Shown here in pieces: positions 45,209 to 53,752 of a stretch of 64,000 nucleotides of DNA. The stretch comes from Cytobacillus kochii. Lineage in GTDB: Bacteria > Bacillota > Bacilli > Bacillales > Cytobacillaceae. The first letter of the stretch is position 1; every line of letters starts with the position of its first letter. Position numbers and translations under genes: made by a program. The notes under the pieces are model-generated. The model worked only from the letters and a program-made list of their open reading frames with translations, was not told the origin of the DNA and searched no databases. The stretch spans positions 186,001-250,000 of the forward strand of contig NZ_JAIVAM010000005.1 of assembly GCF_020171845.1 (NCBI RefSeq), in the 5' to 3' direction.

Positions 45209-45859
45209 ATGGATTTTATTTTAGACCATAAATGGGAGTTCTTTATTGCTGCTGAAGTTATTTTCTGGATTTCAATACTATCTTTTCTCATTTTAAGATA
45301 TTGGTTCAAGTTAAATAAGCTCAGTTTTCTTTTCTTCGGCATTTTTATAGTGAACGACCTATGGATTGCCACAATGGGCTTTATGGATTATATGAGAACT
45401 GGTGAATTTACAAGCTACCAGGTTGTTATATTAATTGTGATTGTATATGCATTTACCTATGGGAAATCAGATTTCAGAAAGCTTGATCGATTTATACAGA
45501 AAAAAGTAGCAAACTGGAGAGGCGAAACAATTAATATAGAAGATCAAGTAAAAGAGTTGGATGGAAAGGAATTTGCTGCTGTAGAAAGAAAACACTTTTT
45601 TATGCATCTTCTCATATTTTTAGGTGTGCATATTCTTTTAGCCCTTTTTCTTGGATTATCAAACCAATTCTCCACGATTAGTTCTATAGGGGACTTCTTT
45701 CAACAATGGTTTGCATCAAGTAACGCTGCGTTCCCTTTTGATCATTCAGCAACAAATAACTTAAGTAGGATTTGGACAATTATTTTAGTTATTGATGGAT
45801 TAATTTCTTTTTCCTACACAATTTTTCCAAAAGAATCGAAAAAACACGCATCGTCATAA
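45209..45859 (+). CDS. integral membrane protein of unknown function
   Basis: The 216-residue protein has five or six hydrophobic segments (about residues 12-30, 38-55, 68-85, 128-150 and 188-205). A cytosolic stretch in between is rich in Lys and Glu, FIQKKVANWRGETINIEDQ. I recognise no family. It starts 13 bases after padR with AGGAGG, so it belongs to the exporter group, and a terminator follows. It may assist the exporter or give immunity; nothing in the sequence decides this. Confidence 0.75.
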   Translation: MDFILDHKWEFFIAAEVIFWISILSFLILRYWFKLNKLSFLFFGIFIVNDLWIATMGFMDYMRTGEFTSYQVVILIVIVYAFTYGKSDFRKLDRFIQKKVANWRGETINIEDQVKELDGKEFAAVERKHFFMHLLIFLGVHILLALFLGLSNQFSTISSIGDFFQQWFASSNAAFPFDHSATNNLSRIWTIILVIDGLISFSYTIFPKESKKHASS

Positions 45860-45891
45860 TTAGAAATGATTTTCCATCACATTTATAAAAC

Positions 45892-45933
45892 AAAAGTCCG
45901 TTTACCAGTTTTTTGAGGGTAATCGGGCTTTTT
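45892..45933 (+). terminator. terminator of the exporter operon
   Basis: AAAAGTCCG at 45892 pairs with CGGGCTTTTT at 45924, with inner pairing of TTACC and GGGTAA, and the stem runs out in T. It lies 32 bases after the last stop codon. Confidence 0.8.
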
Positions 45934-46029
45934 ACTTACTTTTTTGAACCTATGATTCAAACCATGCAAATATCAAAGTAATAATACATATGTTGAAAAA
46001 TGGGCTCCTTCTTTCTACCAAATATCATA

Positions 46030-46527
46030 CTATGTGATTTCTTTAAAGGTTAATGCTTTACTTCTTCTCTGGGTAGGTGTTGCATTCTTTTTCATCATTA
46101 AAACCTGGGCTAAATCATCAAATGATATATGTTGTTCTAGTTGCATAAGAGAAGATAAATTTTGTAATTCTTTTAAAAGACCTTCCTGATTTTTTATCGC
46201 AATTTTCAGCCGCTCTATATGAAGGTTAATGACTTTGTTAGGTGTGTAATCTTCATCTTTCAAAGTAGATTTAATCTCTTCGAGTGATAACCCCAAATCT
46301 TTCAGAGTAAGAATTTGAAATAAAATTAAAATGTCTTCCTCATCATATAACCTATGTCCAGATTCGGAATATTCAGATGGAGATAATAAACTAATTTGAT
46401 CATAATATCGTAAAGTTCGAAACGTAAGCCCCGTTAGTTTTGATAAGTCTCCAACTGTCCAATATTTAGTCTTTTTAATGGTCATCCTCTCATTTCGCAA
46501 TATTTTTTCATTGTGTAACTTTACCAT
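46030..46527 (-). CDS. MerR-family transcriptional regulator
   Basis: The 165-residue protein has the MerR helix-turn-helix YWTVGDLSKLTGLTFRTLRYYDQISLLSPSEYSESGHRLY (in two parts, about residues 21-60), then LTLKDLGLSLEEIKSTL and a coiled-coil dimer helix with LKIAIKNQEGLLKELQNL. There is no metal-binding cysteine cluster, so it is of the drug- or stress-responsive type. The start is uncertain: ATG at 46527 has TTGAGG upstream; the ATG at 46485 would start directly before the domain. It is divergent from the DUF2798 gene. Confidence 0.87.
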   Translation of the reverse strand: MVKLHNEKILRNERMTIKKTKYWTVGDLSKLTGLTFRTLRYYDQISLLSPSEYSESGHRLYDEEDILILFQILTLKDLGLSLEEIKSTLKDEDYTPNKVINLHIERLKIAIKNQEGLLKELQNLSSLMQLEQHISFDDLAQVLMMKKNATPTQRRSKALTFKEIT

Positions 46528-46548
46528 AACATATTCCTCAACATTCAA

Positions 46549-46817
46549 TATAGTAGTTATTTATAAATTTTAAATATTTCGTTAAAAAAGCGGATATTCG
46601 TAATGAGAAGCTTCCATCCCTATTTATTAAACAATTTTTCAACTTCACTCCTTCTATGGGCAAATGACAAATGCCCTCAAAAGAACGATTTTAACGAGAG
46701 CCCTATTAGTTAAACTTATATGTTTTTAAATTTAAACTAGCAAAACTAATTTCATAAAGTTAAAAAACCCCCAAAAGATATATAAGGAAATGAAATCTCT
46801 TAGTAAAATTCACAAAT
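46549..46817. other. intergenic region between MerR and DUF2798 genes
   Basis: About 270 bases of AT-rich sequence separate the divergent genes. I see a short GGGCA/TGCCC hairpin near 46657-46675 and a run of C after AAAAAA near 46762. No convincing MerR-type promoter with a 19-base spacer and no small gene stood out. Confidence 0.4.
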
Positions 46818-47372
46818 ATGTCACTTATGAAGAAAAATTTGAACCGATATAATTACATTTATTCTCTTAAAAGAAAGGTTGTTTTTCATTTGCCTAGTAA
46901 TAAAAAAGAAGGCCTTATTTTTGGCCTATTCATGTGTTTTGGGATGGTTTTAATCATGTCCGTTTACAACTCTGCTTTACACGGCTTTTCATCGTATAGC
47001 TTAGGTAGTGCATTGATTCAATTTGCAATAACGTTTATTGTTGCTTTTATCGCAGAGTCTTTCGTTGAGCCAGTCGCACACAAACTTGCAAGATCTCTAC
47101 CTTATGATCAATCAAAAGAATTCAACTTTATTATTGTTTTTGCTTTTTGTATGGTTCCTATAATGGTTGCCATCATGTCAGCATACGGAATCATCTTGAC
47201 CTTGATAACAATCGGGATTGAAGGTTCTATCTTTACCGCTTATCTAAAGACATTAGCTTTAAATATTATTGTGGCCCTTCCATCACAGTTATTAATCGTT
47301 GGCCCTATCTCGAGGAAATTACTATGTAAATATATAAAACCGGCGATACAAAAACCAGAACTAAATGGATAA
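46818..47372 (+). CDS. DUF2798 family membrane protein
   Basis: The 184-residue protein has four hydrophobic segments in two repeats. Each repeat begins with a helix ending in FxxxxxMSxY (GLFMCFGMVLIMSVYN near 38 and FAFCMVPIMVAIMSAYG near 108) and closes with a helix ending in a conserved Pro (ESFVEPVAHK, IVGPISRKLL). This is the DUF2798 duplication; function unknown. The start is uncertain, as the ATG at 46818 has no clear ribosome site and ATG at 46827 (MKKNLNRY) is equally possible. Confidence 0.78.
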   Translation: MSLMKKNLNRYNYIYSLKRKVVFHLPSNKKEGLIFGLFMCFGMVLIMSVYNSALHGFSSYSLGSALIQFAITFIVAFIAESFVEPVAHKLARSLPYDQSKEFNFIIVFAFCMVPIMVAIMSAYGIILTLITIGIEGSIFTAYLKTLALNIIVALPSQLLIVGPISRKLLCKYIKPAIQKPELNG

Positions 47373-47476
47373 AAACGGGGTAGGACATAACTAAATGACC
47401 TAACTTCAAAACGAACAAAAACAAATCATAATCTATAAAAAATCAGTTGCCAAAAAGGCCGTTCCATTGCACTACA

Positions 47477-47573
47477 GACATTCGCTTTCCACGGGGAGGG
47501 AACGCTTGAGCCTTCTCTGCATTACCTGTGAGGTCTCAAATTTCCCTCTATTTCCCTGAGGGAGTCGAGTGTC
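47477..47573. repeat. imperfect inverted-repeat element (about 97 bases)
   Basis: Nested inverted arms are visible: GACATTCG (47477) with CGAGTGTC (47566), and GAGGGAACGCTTGAG (47496) with CTCAAATTTCCCTC (47535). The content (CGCTTTCC-CGGGG-GCTTGAGCC-GAGGTCTCAA) resembles a family of short palindromic repeats seen in many Bacillaceae genomes, which I know only from memory. It lies in a 326-base gap with no gene. The RNA of either strand would fold into a long hairpin. Confidence 0.65.
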
Positions 47574-47625
47574 TTTTGCTCTATTCCTCTATTTTTTTCA
47601 TATAAGGATATAAATTACAAAAAAA

Positions 47626-47662
47626 CCGAATGATTAGACACTTCATACTCCTAATCATCCGG
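47626..47662 (-). terminator. terminator of the small membrane protein gene
   Basis: CCGAATGATTAG (47626-47637) pairs with CTAATCATCCGG (47651-47662) over 12 positions with one G-T pair. On the minus strand the stem is followed by TTTTTTT. Confidence 0.88.
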
Positions 47663-47698
47663 ATCTACCCTTATAGAGATAGAATGCCATCTTCAGAT

Positions 47699-47872
47699 CT
47701 ATTTTATAAACACCCCTAGAATAATGATTAATGTGATAAAGCCTATTAAGATTAAATATGGGTACATCAATGCAAATACATCTTCAAAAATAAGTTGTAT
47801 TGGTTCATATCCAAAGAGGAAAGCAAAAAATACTATGGCAAGTATAATACTAATAATCCTATTCAAATTCAT
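47699..47872 (-). CDS. small two-helix membrane protein (57 aa)
   Basis: The 57-residue protein MNLNRIISIILAIVFFAFLF... has two hydrophobic helices (about 4-22 and 35-56) joined by a short loop containing Glu and Asp. ATG at 47872 follows AGGTAGGAGA, and a strong terminator lies downstream, both supporting a real gene. The family is not recognised. Confidence 0.65.
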   Translation of the reverse strand: MNLNRIISIILAIVFFAFLFGYEPIQLIFEDVFALMYPYLILIGFITLIIILGVFIK

Positions 47873-48010
47873 TCTCCTACCTTTAGATCTATCATTGCCC
47901 ATTCTCTAAGTTGTTAGATTGTTACTTTAATAAACAGTACTTTTATTTATTCATATGACCACAGCGCCTCACCATGCTTTTCTCGAGTTTTTTTGGATCA
48001 CCTTTTTCAA

Positions 48011-48202
48011 TTACTCATCTATCAAATTTAAGTTATTTAAACGAAGGAGTACTACTTGTTCTTCGTTATGATAGGATAAAAAATATTTCTTTTTATTAAT
48101 AATGAAAAGCCCTGCTTTATAACCGACTGTAGTAATATCTGTTCTTTTAATTGCTGTTAAGGGAAGCTTGAAACTTCCAGGTTCGTATCGGTTATATTCC
48201 AT
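48011..48202 (-). CDS. hypothetical protein (about 63 aa)
   Basis: The short frame encodes MEYNRYEPGSFKLPLTAIKR followed by alternating hydrophobic strands (GLFIINKKKYFLSYH, VVLLRLNNL). The pattern suggests a small beta-rich protein. ATG at 48202 has no strong ribosome site; a TTG at 48217 behind GGGGGTG is the alternative start. Function unknown and the gene itself is only moderately certain. Confidence 0.5.
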   Translation of the reverse strand: MEYNRYEPGSFKLPLTAIKRTDITTVGYKAGLFIINKKKYFLSYHNEEQVVLLRLNNLNLIDE

Positions 48203-48259
48203 TATCTTATTATACAATTATTACCACACCCCCACTTTACTCTAGACCTCCTGAGGAGA

Positions 48260-48589
48260 TTACTCATTTGGGCATTTATTTTCAAGCAAATATTTAGCTT
48301 CTTCTTCAATCATTTCTATATAGTTGTGCTTTTTAAAAGGTTTCGTAAGTTTATGGATTCTTCTAAGACTTCCTTTTACGGAAGTTTTTTCGTTCAGAAC
48401 ATCTACAACAACGGTCAAGTAAACCTTCTCATCATACATGACTAACCCAGTCACTTGACCATTTTCCGTATCAACTATATATTCAGGGAGTATCTTTAGT
48501 GGAGCAAATAATGTCCATCCTGCTCTTCTAGAATTTCTCCCAAACAGCCGAAATAATATATATCTATAAATCTCTTTTAATCTTCTCAT
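48260..48589 (-). CDS. hypothetical protein (109 aa)
   Basis: The protein starts MRRLKEIYRYILFRLFGRN, a basic amphipathic helix that could touch the membrane, then has a small mixed domain (PEYIVDTENGQVTGLVMYDEK, YLTVVVDVL) and a Lys/Glu-rich C-terminus. The ribosome site AAGGGTGAG before the ATG is good. I recognise no family. Confidence 0.65.
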   Translation of the reverse strand: MRRLKEIYRYILFRLFGRNSRRAGWTLFAPLKILPEYIVDTENGQVTGLVMYDEKVYLTVVVDVLNEKTSVKGSLRRIHKLTKPFKKHNYIEMIEEEAKYLLENKCPNE

Positions 48590-48672
48590 TTATACTCACC
48601 CTTATTATTGATTAGTCTAACTTTCAAGACGCGCTTTGTTTATTCCTGCTATTGTTGTTATGAACGAGCAAA

Positions 48673-48698
48673 AGCACGCACATATTAATGTGCGCGCT
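48673..48698 (-). terminator. hairpin terminator after the Pot-like operon
   Basis: AGCACGCACAT (48673-48683) pairs with ATGTGCGCGCT (48688-48698) over 11 positions with one G-T pair and a 4-base loop. It lies 21 bases past the last permease stop; the following T run on the minus strand is short. Confidence 0.75.
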
Positions 48699-48718
48699 AA
48701 TCCTGACTAAAGATATAA

Positions 48719-49516
48719 TTAATGATGGCCCCCACCAAAAACTTTTCCGACACCGTGGATTTTCTCTAAGATGACGATGAGTATCACGGAGATGAATATA
48801 ACAACACTGGATACAGAGGCAACAATTGGATTATAAGCATCTTGCATGGTAGAGAATATTTCAATTGGTAAAGTGCGTGTTTCAGGTGAGATCATAAAGA
48901 GTGAGACCGTTACATTATCAAAGGAGGTTAAGAAAGCGAAAAGGCCACCGGAGATAATTGCAGGTCGGATTAATGGGAGCGTGATTTTCCAGAAGACGGT
49001 CCATGGATTGGCGCCTAAGATTGCCCCCGCTTTTTCTAAATTATAATCAAAACCGCTTAAGCCGGTTAACACTAAACGAATCACGTATGGAATACAAATG
49101 ATAATATGTGAAATCAGGAATCCTATTGACGTACCCGCAAGCATTAATGGTGTGAAGTATATTAATAACGCTATCCCTAATACAAGCTGAGGTACACTAA
49201 GTGGCGCCGTTAAAAAGGATGTAATCGCTGACTTTCCGGGAATATCATACTTGGCAATTGCCAGCGCACCTAGTGTGCCGAATATAACGGCAAATAGTGC
49301 AGCAAGCACTGCAAATTGCAAACTATTCATGAAGGCGTCAATAAATTCAGGTCTTTCCAAGATTTTCGTATACCATTGAAACGAAAATCCTTCTGGCGGA
49401 AAGCTTGGATAGCTTGCTTTTGTAAACGATGCAGGGATGACAGCGATTAGTGGTATCAAGATGTAGATAATCCCAATAACAGCCAATGCTCCGCGTAATT
49501 TCCCAATGGCATTCAT
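48719..49516 (-). CDS. ABC transporter permease (PotC-like)
   Basis: The 265-residue permease has about six helices and the cytosolic EAA-type loop KAGAILGANPWTVFWKITLPLIRPAI that contacts the ATPase. It pairs with the PotB-like permease, whose stop it overlaps (TAATG). Together with the ATPase and binding protein upstream it forms an importer of the polyamine/thiamine/iron (2-component permease) class. The substrate is not clear. Confidence 0.9.
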   Translation of the reverse strand: MNAIGKLRGALAVIGIIYILIPLIAVIPASFTKASYPSFPPEGFSFQWYTKILERPEFIDAFMNSLQFAVLAALFAVIFGTLGALAIAKYDIPGKSAITSFLTAPLSVPQLVLGIALLIYFTPLMLAGTSIGFLISHIIICIPYVIRLVLTGLSGFDYNLEKAGAILGANPWTVFWKITLPLIRPAIISGGLFAFLTSFDNVTVSLFMISPETRTLPIEIFSTMQDAYNPIVASVSSVVIFISVILIVILEKIHGVGKVFGGGHH

Positions 49517-50457
49517 TAACGGAACACCTCCTTGAATTTACTCTTCTCAAACCCTCGAGTAAATAAAAAGACTGATAGAAGCGTTGTCCCAAGCAAAACG
49601 TATGATAATGCCGATCCAAATGTCCATTGCAGGAGATTATTAATTTGATCGTATACAACAACTGGCATCACAGGCACATTCGCTCCACCCATAAGTGCCG
49701 GTGTTACGTAGGCACTCATCGATAAGCTAAAGACTAAAACGCAACCAGAGACAATACCTGGTAAGCTCAGTGGTAATGTAATCGAAAGGAAGTTTCTTAA
49801 TGGACTTGCACCTAATATGGCCGATGCCTTCTCTAATGATGGGTCAATATTGTATAAGCTTGTGACTATAGCTAGTACCATAAATGGTAAATACGCGTTT
49901 GAAAGACCTATAATGACACCAACCTCTGAAAACAATAGATTCATAGGCTTGCTAATTAGACCCAAATCCATTAATAGTGTATTAACGGTCCCATTAGGTA
50001 GAAGTAATAAATACCAGCCAAAGTTACGAACAACAATACTAACTAAAAGCGGTGAAGCAATCAGTAGTGTAATAAGTGCGCGCATTTTTGCTGAAGCCTT
50101 TGCCATCGTTAAAGCGATCGGATAACCCAGTATGAGCGCAACCAGACTAGATAATAAGCTAATCTTAACCGTAATCCATAAAGAGTTTAAATAATAGCTA
50201 TCCGTAAAGAGCGTGATATAATTTGATAAACTGTAACTAGCTCCTTCACCACTTAAGCTATCAGTTGAAATAAAGCTTAAGTACAAAATATATAACATCG
50301 GTACAACAAAAAATCCGAATAAGAACAAGAGGATCGGTGTTAATAACAATAAGCCAGGTGCCCATGGCTTCCGTTTTTTCGCGCGCTTCTCTTGTTGCGG
50401 CGGTTGTCCCTCAGGTGCTACTCTTTTCTGATGATTTTGAGCTCTTGCGGCTTCCAT
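49516..50457 (-). CDS. ABC transporter permease (PotB-like)
   Basis: The 313-residue permease has a Lys/Arg/Gln-rich cytosolic N-terminus (about 35 residues) before six helices, and the coupling loop KASAILGASPLRNFLSITLPLSLPGI. ATG at 50457 follows GAGGTG and lies inside the end of the ATPase gene; an in-frame ATG at 50487 is less likely. It is the first permease of the operon. Confidence 0.88.
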   Translation of the reverse strand: MEAARAQNHQKRVAPEGQPPQQEKRAKKRKPWAPGLLLLTPILLFLFGFFVVPMLYILYLSFISTDSLSGEGASYSLSNYITLFTDSYYLNSLWITVKISLLSSLVALILGYPIALTMAKASAKMRALITLLIASPLLVSIVVRNFGWYLLLLPNGTVNTLLMDLGLISKPMNLLFSEVGVIIGLSNAYLPFMVLAIVTSLYNIDPSLEKASAILGASPLRNFLSITLPLSLPGIVSGCVLVFSLSMSAYVTPALMGGANVPVMPVVVYDQINNLLQWTFGSALSYVLLGTTLLSVFLFTRGFEKSKFKEVFR

Positions 50458-51518
50458 CCTACAAACACCTCGCTTCCCTCTTTCCATGATGAACGGTACT
50501 CATTTGTTAATATTTGCAGAGATTTCCCCATAAATGCGACATCTATTTCCCAAGAAGTCCCTAAGTAATTCAGTTGTGTGATTTTCGCACGATGTAGTTC
50601 ATATCCATCAACAGCCTCTTGTGACTCAGAAATATGAATGTTTTCTGGGCGAATGTATAATTTCACTTCATCCCCTTTTTGGAACGTGCGATTCTCTCCA
50701 ATCACATTATCCCAACTTACTGATGTGACTTCTTGACCCGCTTGAACCATAATCCGGTCTTGATCTGTTGATATAACCATACCTTCAAAAGAGTTAGATT
50801 TACCGATAAATTGAAAAACAAATTCTGTTTTTGGATGTTTGTAGATGGATGTCGGTGTACTAATTTGTTCAATCTTACCTGCATTCATTACTACGACACG
50901 ATCGGAAAGCGATAGAGCTTCTTCCTGATCATGGGTAACAAAGATAGTCGTTACACCGATTTCTTTTTGTAACCTTTTGATTTCTAAGCGAAGCTCATGC
51001 CTTAACTTCGCATCAAGGTTCGATAATGGCTCATCTAATAATAATAATTCCGGTTCGACAACCAACGCTCTAGCGATGGCTACTCGCTGTCTTTGCCCAC
51101 CTGACAGTTCTCGAGGATAACGTTGTTCTAACCCTGATAACTTTACAAGTTCAAGGACGCGATCGATTTTCTTTTTTTGTTCTGGTTTGGCAATTTTTCT
51201 TAATTTTAAACCAAAGCTTAAGTTGTCATAAACCGTCATATGTGGAAAAAGAGAATACGTTTGGAAAACCATGCCCAAATCTCTTTTATATGGAGGCACC
51301 TTTGTCACCTTTTTTCCTTTAATAAATACCTCTCCTTGGTCTGCCTCAAGAAATCCCGCAATTAAATTTAAAGTGGTCGATTTTCCGCATCCAGAAGGGC
51401 CAAGCAAGGTGAGAAGCTCACCCTGCCTTACTTCTAAATCGATGGAATTAAGAACAATATTGGATCCGAATTTTTTTATAGCTCCCTTAATTTCTACGTC
51501 GCTTATCGCTGTCGTCAT
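50418..51518 (-). CDS. ABC transporter ATP-binding protein (PotA-like)
   Basis: The 366-residue ATPase has Walker A GPSGCGKST, signature LSGGQRQRVAIARAL, Walker B LLLDEPLSNLD and the switch FVTHDQEEALSLSD, followed by a C-terminal TOBE regulatory domain (about 240-360, with LYIRPENIHI). This is the PotA/FbpC class. It follows the binding-protein gene and overlaps the first permease. Confidence 0.94.
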   Translation of the reverse strand: MTTAISDVEIKGAIKKFGSNIVLNSIDLEVRQGELLTLLGPSGCGKSTTLNLIAGFLEADQGEVFIKGKKVTKVPPYKRDLGMVFQTYSLFPHMTVYDNLSFGLKLRKIAKPEQKKKIDRVLELVKLSGLEQRYPRELSGGQRQRVAIARALVVEPELLLLDEPLSNLDAKLRHELRLEIKRLQKEIGVTTIFVTHDQEEALSLSDRVVVMNAGKIEQISTPTSIYKHPKTEFVFQFIGKSNSFEGMVISTDQDRIMVQAGQEVTSVSWDNVIGENRTFQKGDEVKLYIRPENIHISESQEAVDGYELHRAKITQLNYLGTSWEIDVAFMGKSLQILTNEYRSSWKEGSEVFVGWKPQELKIIRKE

Positions 51519-51539
51519 CTCCTTATGCCTCCTCTTCTA

Positions 51540-52640
51540 TTATTCTAGTAGTTTGCCAATTTCAGGAACGACTTCTTTATTCCAACGATCTGACCATTCC
51601 GCTCTAATTTCTGCGAATTGAGGGACATCTGGCTTAAATGTTGGATCATCCTCTGCTATCCCAATAGATTCTTGATATTTTTCAGGTAGTTCTACTCCTT
51701 CAGCAATTGGATAGAATCCTTCCTCTGCAATTAACGATTGTGCTTCCTCACTCACAAGATAATCAATAAATTGAAGAGCTTGCTCTTCTTTCGGTGTGTT
51801 CTTCACTAAAGTTGCACTAAAGGCTTGTAGGGGAACACCTTCTTTTGGTATCGCCATTTTAATTGGTATGCCTGATTCAGCTAAATCACTAATTACATAA
51901 GAACCTAAAACAGATAGGTCAGCAGCACCTTGTTGAATCGCTGGCATCACTTGTGTTGAGTTTTTATAGAAAGTGGTTGAGTAACCTGCCAATTCCTTCG
52001 CTTTTTCTATACCAGGATCAACGTTATCTGTACTCCCACCATTTGCCATTGCTAACGCGTTTAATGTATTAAATCCCCAGTCATTTGTGATATCAACAAA
52101 TGCTGTTTTTCCTTCATAATCTCCGGATACAAGGTCATTCCAAGATTCAATTGGTCCCCAACCATTTTTCTTGAATGATTCCGTATTATATGCTGGGGCA
52201 ATAGCTAAGCCAAAAACTGGTGCCCCCGCACCCTCAACAGAAACGAAATCATCAATGACATTGGAGAAGTTCGGTACATTCTCTTCACTTAATGTCTCAG
52301 TTAAATCTTTTTCATTCGCCCGATAAACATCAGTTGGTACAAAGAAAGCGATATCAATATGTGGCGCATTCTTTTGTAGCTCTACTTTAGAAAGAATCTC
52401 TCCTGATAAGCCTGGGACATAATTCACTTTAATACCGGTTTCTTCTTCAAATTTCGGTGCGATTACATCTCTTATCGTTTGTTCAATCACGCCACCATTG
52501 CCCGCTACCGTAATTGACTTACTATCTGAGTCTCCACCTTCTGAACTTGCTTGTTCACCGGATTTTTGTGGTGTCGGCGCCCCACAAGCAGCTAGGCATA
52601 GCAACATAAAAATAGATAATGCCGTAATGATTTTTTTCAT
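51540..52640 (-). CDS. extracellular solute-binding lipoprotein (family 1, PotD/iron-binding-like)
   Basis: The 366-residue precursor has a lipoprotein signal ending LCLAAC, so the cysteine near residue 19 is lipidated, then a Ser/Gly-rich linker and a periplasmic-binding fold starting SITVAGNGGVIEQTIRD. Segments such as FVDITNDWGFNTLNALAMANG and QGAADLSVLGSYVIS fit the Fe/polyamine/sulfonate binding class. ATG at 52640 overlaps the stop region of the TAXI gene. It delivers the ligand to the Pot-like permeases; the ligand is unknown. Confidence 0.9.
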   Translation of the reverse strand: MKKIITALSIFMLLCLAACGAPTPQKSGEQASSEGGDSDSKSITVAGNGGVIEQTIRDVIAPKFEEETGIKVNYVPGLSGEILSKVELQKNAPHIDIAFFVPTDVYRANEKDLTETLSEENVPNFSNVIDDFVSVEGAGAPVFGLAIAPAYNTESFKKNGWGPIESWNDLVSGDYEGKTAFVDITNDWGFNTLNALAMANGGSTDNVDPGIEKAKELAGYSTTFYKNSTQVMPAIQQGAADLSVLGSYVISDLAESGIPIKMAIPKEGVPLQAFSATLVKNTPKEEQALQFIDYLVSEEAQSLIAEEGFYPIAEGVELPEKYQESIGIAEDDPTFKPDVPQFAEIRAEWSDRWNKEVVPEIGKLLE

Positions 52641-52641
52641 T

Positions 52642-53610
52642 TTACTTTCCCCCTACTTCGTTTATATATTGTTTGGCACCTGGATGAAGCGGAATCGCTA
52701 TATTAGTTGCTGATTTTTCAACCGTCATATTTGCTACGGCTGGATGATAGACGGCCCATTCATCTAAGTGCTCATAAATACCTTTTAAAATATGATAAGC
52801 CAGCTCATTAGATAATTCTTCATTCGCATACAGCACGTTTTGCACTGTAACTGTCGGTGTCGGCTCCGTTATTCCCTCATATGTATGGCTCGGAATTTCT
52901 TGCCACTCATAACCCTCGTATTGCTGATTTAAGCGCTTACTTGTTTCCTCATCTACCTTAACTAACGTAAGATTCTCCTCCTCTAGCAATTGTTCGATCA
53001 CTGGATTAGGTAATCCGGAAGAGAGGAAGGCAACGTCAATGGTACCATTGTTCATACCCGCTGCCGATTGGGTAAAGGATAAATACGAAATATCCATTGT
53101 CTCTTGACTAAGCCCTGCTGCTTCTAACAGCCTTTCTGCTGTAAATCTTGTGCCACTTCCTTCTGCACCTAAACTGACTCGCTTCCCTTTTAAGTCAGAT
53201 AAGGATTCAATGGATGGATCTGACGTAACGATTTGCATATAGTTGCGATAAAGATTGGTTAATACCTTTAAATGTTTTTGTGATAGTTCATCAGAATACA
53301 ATACATCAGCCATCGATATCCCAAGTTCTACCTCGTTACTACTTACGAGCTTCGCATTTTGAATCGAAGCATTTGTCACTCTCGTACCAAAAGCAGCCTT
53401 ATTATATTTTTCTAAAATCGTCATTAATCCTGTACCTAGCGGATAATACACACCCGATACATCACCTGTTGCCAGCACGATTGACTTTTTCCCAACCGCT
53501 AGTTCTTCTGATGGAGCCTTACTTGGATCATAAGAAGACCGGATCTCGGAATGAGTATTCGAACAACCGCTTAACAGAAAAATAATTGCCACCCATAAAA
53601 ATGACTTCAT
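52642..53610 (-). CDS. TAXI-family solute receptor lipoprotein
   Basis: The 322-residue precursor starts MKSFLWVAIIFLLSGCSN, with a lipobox LSGC, then the TAXI core: VLATGDVSGVYYPLGTGLM, SLSDLKGKRVSLGAEGSGTR and a C-terminal domain. TAXI receptors normally serve TRAP transporters, but no TRAP membrane protein is in the window; it is the first gene of the ABC importer operon. The start at 53610 is forced, because the sigma-54 promoter at 53641-53656 rules out the longer upstream frame. Confidence 0.88.
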   Translation of the reverse strand: MKSFLWVAIIFLLSGCSNTHSEIRSSYDPSKAPSEELAVGKKSIVLATGDVSGVYYPLGTGLMTILEKYNKAAFGTRVTNASIQNAKLVSSNEVELGISMADVLYSDELSQKHLKVLTNLYRNYMQIVTSDPSIESLSDLKGKRVSLGAEGSGTRFTAERLLEAAGLSQETMDISYLSFTQSAAGMNNGTIDVAFLSSGLPNPVIEQLLEEENLTLVKVDEETSKRLNQQYEGYEWQEIPSHTYEGITEPTPTVTVQNVLYANEELSNELAYHILKGIYEHLDEWAVYHPAVANMTVEKSATNIAIPLHPGAKQYINEVGGK

Positions 53611-53640
53611 CCCTACTAACATCCTCCTTATTTTTATTAA

Positions 53641-53656
53641 TGCAAATATTATGCCA
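53641..53656 (-). promoter_or_regulatory. sigma-54 (-24/-12) promoter of the TAXI/Pot operon
   Basis: On the minus strand TTGGCATAATATTTGCAT contains the -24 GG and -12 GC exactly 12 bases apart, as in the consensus TGGCAC-N5-TTGCW (last base of the -24 block is T). The predicted start of transcription is near 53630, just before AAGGAGG. The NtrC-type activator encoded next door is the natural partner. Confidence 0.87.
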
Positions 53657-53707
53657 AAATTCATAATATTGTTTTATGTATACGCTTACAATTTTATCAA
53701 AAGAAAA

Positions 53708-53749
53708 ACCGGCAATTTTTTCCGTATGAGTCAGAAAATATTGCCGGTT
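53708..53749 (-). terminator. terminator of the two-component operon
   Basis: AACCGGCAA (53708-53716) pairs with TTGCCGGTT (53741-53749), with extra inner TTTTC/GAAAA pairing. On the minus strand TTTTTCTTTT follows. It separates the regulator gene from the sigma-54 promoter. Confidence 0.9.
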
Positions 53750-53752
53750 CTT

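Noticed and set aside
46656-46676. GGGCA/TGCCC hairpin between the MerR and DUF2798 genes
   Set aside because: Only five base pairs with no T run; too weak to call a terminator or operator.
53611-53664. N-terminal extension of the TAXI receptor starting at ATG 53664
   Set aside because: Its codons are the sigma-54 promoter itself; transcription should begin near 53630, downstream of that ATG, and the lipoprotein signal begins at 53610.
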